Shown here piece after piece: positions 12,101-21,100 of a DNA stretch of 64,000 nt. Source of the DNA: Oasisia sp. SBJ-2009 (taxonomy: Eukaryota; Annelida; Polychaeta; Sabellida; Siboglinidae); NCBI GenBank assembly GCA_964017155.1, contig OZ024858.1, positions 27,790,687 to 27,854,686 on the forward strand, read 5' to 3'. The notes beneath the pieces are model-generated. The model was not told the DNA's origin. It was given only the letters and a program-made list of their open reading frames with translations, and did not search any database. How positions within the stretch are numbered: the stretch's first letter is position 1; every line of letters starts with the position of its first letter. Made by a program: the position numbers and the translations under genes.

Positions 12101-15100
12101 ACCACCTACCTGTGCCAGTAGATGTCAGCAATGACCACCTACGTGTGCCAGTAGATGTCAGCAATGACCACCTACCTGTGCCAGTAGATGTCAGCAATGA
12201 CCACCTACCTGTGCCAGTAGATGTCAGCAATGACCACATACCTGTGCCAGTAGATGTCAGCAATGACCACCTACCTGTGCCAGTAGATGTCAGCAATGAC
12301 CACCTACCTGTGCCAGTAGATGTCAGCAATGATTACCTACCTGTGCCAGTAGATGTCAGCAATGACTACTTACTTGTGCCAGTAGATGTCAGCAATGACT
12401 ACCTACTTGTGCCAGTAGATGTCAGCAATGAATACCTACATATGCCAGTAGATGTCAGCAATGACTACTTACTTGTGCCAGTAGATGTCAGCAATGACTA
12501 CCTACTTGTGCCAGTAGATGTCAGCAATGAATACCTACATATGCCAGTAGATGTCAGCAATGACTACCTAGTACCTACCTGTGCCAGTAGATGTCAGCAA
12601 TGACTACCTACCTGTGCCAGTAGATGGCGGCACCTACTACTCACCTGCGCCGGCGTCGAGCAGGGCCTCGAGGACATTGACGCGGTTGTAGCGAGTGGCG
12701 TGGTGCAGGGCCGTGTACCCGTCCTCGTCCACGTCATAGATGTGTGACAGTCCCAGGCGTAGGTGGGCCAGGACAACGTCCAGCAGACCGTCACGGGCAG
12801 CCTATGGTCAAACAAACACTCATATAAAACCACTTTTGCTGTTAAATATTAATATCGCGTTGTGCATAATTATGCCTGAAAACACGTTAGCTGAAGTGTT
12901 TGTTTGTACAAGTATGCCTATCATCCAAATTAGGGTATGCATGGTATATGCAAGGGGTGTTTACAAAGTGTTGTGCTGGATGACAGTGTAAGAGATATGT
13001 GACAATGGGAGCAGTACATCACCTCACACAGCAGCTTGTGGTTTAAGGCGACATGGTCCGTTCATGGCTTTTTATTTTTATTGAAAAACCATGTTGTACG
13101 GTATATTTATACCTATTATAGCGTGTAGACCATTAAAAGATGTTTCATGTACCATTTAGGGGTTGAAAATAGACGCAGTAAGGGCGCTTACTCTGAGTAC
13201 ACATCGACCACGAGGTGTTTCCGAAACCGTTGTAGACGTAGCTAAAAGCCCAGAACGAAATGCATGATCACGTGATACAGTATCACGTGAACACAAGTTG
13301 ATGGGTTGCACGTGCTGCTGTGTCGTGTATTTGTTGTCATTCGTAATGGCATGAAGTCAGTATTTATGTGTGAATGCCATTTGTATGGGCTTTACATTTG
13401 TTATAAAAGCATGGTATATATTTGTAATGTATGTTGTGCGCACATCATAAGACCAGACAAGAGACATCCTGTTATTAGGAAACCTTTAGAGCCAATAACA
13501 ACTACCTGGGGTCATTCACTAACTGCCACACCCAGCCAGGTGCACGCTCCAGTTGGAAAAGGTCGATTTGAGTGACAGCGTCGGGATTCTTATAAACATT
13601 CAACGTTTAACATTACGAAGTCAGTTCTGTTTCATTAAAACATTTATTGGCGGTCAGGACGCTACAATAGTTATAACTTATACTGATTAACATGATTTTG
13701 CAGTAAAAATTAAATTAAGCCATGAACACATGAGTGTGCCAATGATAACACATCACCGTGAGTGTGCCAATGATAATGCATCACCCTGAGTGTGTCAATG
13801 ATAACACATAACCCTGAGTGTGTCAATGATAACACATTACCCTGACTATGCCAATGAAAACACATCACCCTGAGTATGCCAATGATAACACATAACCCTG
13901 AGTGTATCAATGATAACACATTACCCTGACTATGCCAATGAAAACACATCACCCTGAGTATGCCAATGATAACACATCACCCTGAGTGTGCCAATGATAA
14001 CACATCACCCTCAGTGTGCCTATAATAACACATCACCCTCAGTGTGCCAATGATAACACATCACCGTGAGTGTGCCAATGATAACACATCACCCTGAGAG
14101 TGCTGACGATAACACATCACCCTGAGTGTGCCAATGATAACACATCATCTGTGCCAGTGATTAAGACTCACTGAATGTGCCACTGGCTACATGTTACCAT
14201 CGGTATGTCAATATAAATATATTACCCTGAATCTGCCAAACGTTACGTGACTTACATGTCATCTTGCATGAACCCAGAATTACATGTGACCCTAGTCAGA
14301 GCAGGAACTGAGTGAAATGAATGTGCAAAGGACAATGGATCAACTAAACAAGCACAAGGATTATGTAAGCACACAAATCTTACACTAGCTATCAATACTA
14401 CGAATGTATGCTTCCCACAGAGTTGGGATTAGATGATGTATTTTGGTACATGTAGGTCTTGCAATATGACGTTGGTTGAGTGGTGGTTAATAAGGATACA
14501 TGTGTAGCAGCCTTGATGTGGTCACACCACATCTGTTTTAAGCAGTTGTAATTGCAAAGTGTCACAGTTAATTACTGGCCAGTTAATTACTGCCACCTCC
14601 AAGTTATCACTGCCCGTGTACGTCTGCCCGTGTATGTCTGCCTGTATCAGTATGTATTTCCACCCATGCTTTCCTTGTTCCTTCACTTCCCTTCCCTCCT
14701 CTTTCCGTGTCTTCTCCTTCTGTCTCCCGCATCCTGTTCTGTTTCCCACTCTGCCTTTGTCTCTCACCCCTTCCCTATTCCTTTTCCTGTTTCTCTTCCC
14801 CCTCCCTATCTCCCTATCTCCTTCTCCCCGTCTCTCTCTGTCTCTCCCTCCCACCCTTCCTCTCTCCGTCTCTCCCACTCTGCACTCCTTTTATATTCCC
14901 CCCCTTCTATCCCTGTCCCCTCCCTACTCCCTTTCCTACTCATCCTCCCACCTGCCCTTCCCAACTCCCTTTTCTGTTCCTCTTTCCCTGTCTCTGTGTC
15001 CCTCTTTCCCTCTGTTTCTCTCCTTCATCCTCTCTCCCTCAAAGTCTCTCTCTACATGCCAACTGATCACACTGATGTAGACATCTGTGCTCACAACCCA

Positions 15101-18100
15101 TAACTTCAGGCTATTTGCCTTCACTGTTTACAAAGCATCACTTTTTTGCAGCTAACGTACGGTCTCCCGCAAGGCTCTGTTCTAGGACCTACACTGCACT
15201 CTGCAAACAAGCTGCTACTAACAGAACAGAAATCTACAAACTCGTGGGGAGCGTGATCGATCGGCCTGGAATACACTTCCAAACAATATCAGAGCCAGCG
15301 CAACAACATTATCTTCAAGACAGCACTGAAAAAATATCTTTTCAAAGCTTATTTTGAGTAATACATGTGGACTTTTCCTGGACATGTTCTGGACGAATTG
15401 ACTGTATACATTTTATTAAACTAATTTTTAAACTATTTTTCAATACTACAAGCAGCTGTTTCTTTATTGCATATATATTTTTAGAAACTTTACTTTACTT
15501 TATACTGATAATGATAATGTATCACTGTTATTATTCAGTCTATAATGAATGGTAATTATTTTATTTTTTAATCTAAAATGTCGCTTTATTAACATTAATA
15601 TTATTATTGTAGTATGATTAACTTATTTTGGAGCTTTAGGTCGAAGCGAGTACGACGTTTCGGTTCGTCAGCTACGGACCTTGTTCACGTACTGGTGTCA
15701 CGTGTGTTGCCTCAGATTTCGGCAGGATAATTTGGTTGTAGATGGTAGGCAGATGGTATCCCTGATCTCTGTTCATGATAGGGGCTCTCTGTCTAATGTA
15801 TATGGACTCCTTCACTTTTCTCTTGTGCCAGTTGGATTCACAGGTCAGTATTTTGGTGTTCTTCAATGACACTGAGTGTCCTGTGGCCCGACAATGGTCT
15901 CCTACTCCTGTTGGTTTATCCAGGTTTGTGTGTTCTTTGAATCTCTGGCTGAGTGTTCTCTTGGTTTCACCTAGCTTTGTATATGTGGCTGCTGTCGATG
16001 TCACACGTGATGTTATGGTTGGTTCCACACTGGTGTTCTTTGGGTGTTTTGTCTTTAGGGTGTACTATCATCGAGCGGCAGGTGTTCGCCGGCTTGTGGT
16101 ACATGTGTATGTTATGTGACTTATAAATCCGGCCAAGCTGTTCTGATAATCCTGCTATGTATGATAGTCCCAGCATAGGCAACACACGTGACACCAGTAC
16201 ATGAACAAGGTCCGTAGCTGACGGACCGAAACGTTGTACTCGCTTCGACATTAAGCTCCAAAGTAAGTTATTCATACTACAATAAACCATTCTTGGAGCC
16301 ATGAACAATATATTTACTATTAATATTATTGTTTTTGCATGATGTTTTATGTGTTTGATGATCAAAATAATGTAAAAGTGCCATGACTGCCACCACGTGG
16401 CGGATACCGGAGCTATAAAAATTTACATTATTATTATTACTTTCTGATAAAAAAAAAAACACTACTAACGTTGCACCTATGCCCTTTTGCACGGTTCCTC
16501 CCCCCCCCCCCCCGACACACACCACCCCTGGAGGGTGGGGTTGCTGGACATGACCTCCAGCTGAGACTTGTCACACACCTGGATATCACATTCTGTACCT
16601 CTCTGACCACAAATGCTCCAGCCCTGGCAGTCTCAATATACACCAGAAACATAGATTAGTGGCCATAACTGCTGGGATTGTGTTAGTTCAACCCTGATAA
16701 AGTTATTGGTACGTGGGCATTCCACACCACCTTCTAGCATAGTGCTAGTCGCAATCTATGTCCATATGTCTGTTTATATTAATGTACTACATAACGGGGG
16801 GAGAGGTGGGTGGGAGCGGTGGTCGCGTGGTAGAGCGCCAGACTGTCAATCGAGGGGACGGTGGTTCAATACCACCTACCGCTGCTTCGAAACTTTGGCA
16901 ATTTCGTTCACCCCACATTTGCCTGTGTCTTTCGGAAGAGACATTAATAGCCGGTGGTCCCTTTTATCTGGTGTCTATGCCAGGGGAAGTAAAAGATCCC
17001 ACACAGGGGGTAAATGTGTAACCTATAGTGGACTCGGTAATTCTAGAGAAGGACAACTCTGAAAACCAATGGCAATACACTGTAATGGTCAGCAAGTTGA
17101 CCGAGATCATTTAATGGAAGAAGAATGAACTATATGTGCATTTAAAAATGGCTTGATTAGTATCAATCTGTTTAAAAACCAGTGGAACCATTATTATCAG
17201 TTGATCACATTTATAGCGTGAAACTGATTTTAAATTTAAAGAGCAAATCGGGGCTTATGAACTCATAAGAAATGGGTTATATGTTTTGGGTGTGAAGCTT
17301 TTAATCTACGTGGGGTTTTGTCCAGTGTGGACACAGCCACAGCAGTTATGGACTTAAAAAGTTTTGGTCATGGCGGGATTTGGTTGTGAAGAGTTTTGCC
17401 CATTATGGATAATGTCACTGCAAGTTTTTATATCATATGGAAGAGATTTTATCAATTTTGGGGTTTATTTATGTGGCTTTGTCTTGATGTTCTAATTCTA
17501 TGATGGGTATGGTATATGTCCACAGCTTCATGCAGAGACCTGTCCACCCGTCATTTGTACGGGTGAAACCTGTTTTGGACGGGTAGAAATATGGGTGGAT
17601 GGGTAAAAAAAAATCATAGATCTTGTCGGTTAATACTTATGCCTCAGAAATGAGTGTAAATGGTATCATGTGTGTTTGTAGATCATTTCAGGGCAAAATA
17701 ACATTTAAAGTTTCTAAACTGGCTTAACAGTTGATGTCCATCAAAAATTGTGTGACTGGCAAAAAATTGATCGTGCATAAAGCCTTGTATGGTCCCAGTG
17801 TATGTCCATAAGTGCTTTGTTCATGAGGGGGTATGTCTTTGTGGGGTTTTATTCATGAGGGATTTTGTCTATGAGTGATTTGTTGAGAAGAGAATATATC
17901 TTCTCTGAATTCCACACCACTGTGAATGCCAGCGAGAAACAAAAATAGCACGCAGGATACTGGCAGGAATACCTGACGCATCAGAACGGTGCTTATACAT
18001 ATGTAAACAGCTCAGGAAACAGTGTATTTTATCAGGCTTGGTATACTGTTTTCCAGAAATTCCCACAACCACGATGTATAGATAACAGCACATGCAAATA

Positions 18101-21100
18101 TTTACATCTCATATCTCAACCTGGAATGGGTGCACTCCAAACGTTTTTGTAAGCATTGGCAACAGAACCAGGAAGCACCAGTAAATCAAAGGCATGCTTC
18201 AGTGGTCCATTTCTTTGCAAATTTTCACCTCTCGACATTTGCACTGAAACCTATAGTCGCCCTCCGCTGTTATCACAGACAGAATTAGGGCAGCCACTGA
18301 TGTTTAAAACTGACTGCAAATTAGGCACCCGCAATGTGTCAGTAGTTTTACTGCCAAAGTTTTATCTTGCAAAAAGCATTACGAGTACAGGTTTAATTAA
18401 ATGTATGGTGCATGTCTAAATCATTAGCAAATAGCTAAAAATAAAACAGTACTTTTTAAAGAATGGTATACCATAAATAAACTGAACATTATGTTCACTA
18501 ATATACAATACTTTTTAAAGAATGGCATGCCATAATTGAAGTGAACATTACGTTCGCCAATATACAATTAACCACACAAACCACACGGCCCAGGTGTATC
18601 TGCACTGGATGTACATGAAGTGACCATGAAGCTGAGTCAGTCGTACATCAAAGAGACTTGTGTAGCTGCCAAACTGTGGCCAGTGTTGGGAAAGTGTTAA
18701 CAATTCCCTTAGTTCTTTTTGCCATGCCATTTTTTAAATAATTAGGACTGAGACTACAACATTCCTGGACAATTACCCGCGGGACATGTTCTCAGGTGTC
18801 GAACAGCAGGAACAAAGTCCCTGTGGTAGTCCTTTAAGTTTAAAAGCTATACATGCATGCGGACCCTGATTTAGGACTGTCTGCACTAATTAAGGGTCAG
18901 GCAAACTTAAGCCAACATAATTAAGACCACACAAGTAGATCTATAGGATTTGTTTTATTTGTGCACAATGCAATTCTCATTCCGACCAAACTATGTTTGA
19001 AATTTGCTTACAATTTGTTTGCATCATCAAAATAAACTTTTTTTGCAATAAATATTTATTAAACTTAAAAAATATGATCTTTTTTAAATTGTCTATTTTG
19101 TTAACAATTTGTGTATAGCATCATAACACTTATTTTTTGCAACAAATACTTATTTAACTTTCAAACTTTTAATGTGTTTAAATTTTAATAATCCAAACTG
19201 TATTTGGTTAGCTGATATTTTTCTTCTAAATGTACAAAACAATTTTCACCGTACTTTCTCAATAGTTTTTACATCACTCATACATACATACTCATAATGA
19301 CTGAATCAGTATTGCACATCCAGATTTGTCAACAGCAAAATGGTAAGAATATATTTAGACCTTTCACGAAACAGATTGGTGATTTTGAAAGAACACATTT
19401 ATCAACAAAATACATTAGAGTTTGTTATGGTTTAATATGTATACATGTAATATATTTAGCTACATCAAGTGAATGGAAGGCTTTTCATAAATTCCACATT
19501 GTGATTGGCAAGGTGATATACACCCATTAATTTCCAGGCACTGGTTCAATATTATACACATCAACTGCGTAATGCATATTCTAACGATTATCAGTATCAA
19601 TATATGGGTTTATTTTATAAATGTGTGTTAAAAATTATCTTCAGATTTGACCTTGGTTTGTAACTGTTTATACATGTACAACAAAGATGATAAAAGAAAG
19701 GACAAAGGCCTGTAATTTAATCAAGCAGGTCTATTAGTTTGTAGACAATACTTGAAAGTTAATATCATTATTTATACTTGGACTTGTTAAACCAAGATGG
19801 TGTCTCATTTGCTGAGACACTGTCACATTTTGTCCCTGGTGTTGGGACAATTTTAAATACAGAGAAATGATTTTGATTTTGACAGTCCACATCAACAATT
19901 ATATTCATTACATTTCACAACTATCAAACTCGTTGTGGGTAACTGAACAGTGAAAACAACAATGGAGTTTGTTGGGTGTGTATGTTTAGCCCCACTCTAC
20001 CCTACCAGAGTTTCTGCTAACGCAGAGACTGTTTCCTCGACACATGAGGTATGACCGTTACATTACCTCTGCATGACCCCCTGTGTTATAAACATACACC
20101 CAAGACGTATAGGCTCAATGGAGGCATAGGTACACACCGTGGAACCATCAACACAGATATATCAGGGCTACTGAATGTTCCTCATAGACAGTGAAGAAAG
20201 ATGGTGTAATCACGTGTGGTTGTCCTTAGGGTCACTCCGACATCAGGCCAGGAACTGTCACTTTAATTTTAATTTAGCTGATATAAAGTGGCAAACACAG
20301 AACATGTGGTAAATGTGCTGCAAATAATGCCTATTTTGAGATAAATAAAAGAACTGTTAATATATATCTTGAAGAAATACTGTATAAGCTTTTGTGGTTG
20401 GCGGCATGGTTTTTATGAAATGCCTAGAGGCATAGATAAAATGATAGCAGGTGTTGTTGGAAATATATTTACGGCATTTGGAGTTTACACAAACACCTTT
20501 TGTCCAAAAGATAGTTGGTTTATTTAAAAATTGGGCTTTACCCTATTTTTAAACAAATTCACTAGCTTCAGAAAAACAATTCTTAATGGGGTGCAGTTGA
20601 CAAAATCGCCAAGAGGTGCAGTTGACAACATCCTCAAGAGGTGCAGTTGACAACATCCTCAAGAGGTGCAGTTGACAACATCCTCAAGAGGTGCAGTTGA
20701 CAACATCCTCAAGAGGTGCAGTTGACAACATCCTCAAGGGGTGCAGTTGACAACATCCTCAAGGGGTGCAGTTGACAACATGCTCAAGAGGTGCAGTTGA
20801 CAACATCCTCAAGGGGTGCAGTTGACAACATCCTCAAGAGGTGCAGTTGACAACATGCTCAAGAGGTGCAGTTGACAACATCCTCAAGGGGTGCAGTTGA
20901 CAACATGCTCAAGAGGTGCAGTTGACAACATGCTCAAGAGGTGCAGTTGACAACATCCTCAAGAGGTGCAGTTGACAACATCCTCAAGGGGTGCAGTTGA
21001 CAACATGCTCAAGAGGTGCAGTTGACAACATCCTCAAGGGGTGCAGTTGACAACATCCTCAAGAGGTGCAGTTGACAACAGGCTCAAGAGGTGCAGTTGA

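Noticed and set aside
10891..12603. 570-codon plus-strand open frame of an 11-residue repeat (PVPVDVSNDHL)
   Set aside because: The 33 bp unit is a multiple of three, so frames stay open on both strands by arithmetic. It lies in an intron of a well-supported minus-strand gene and has no non-repeat coding flank.
16810..16885. Functional tRNA gene
   Set aside because: A and B boxes are present, but the acceptor and anticodon arms do not pair properly and the sequence continues into a SINE body. The heads at 2430-2487 and 31490-31552 were rejected for the same reason.
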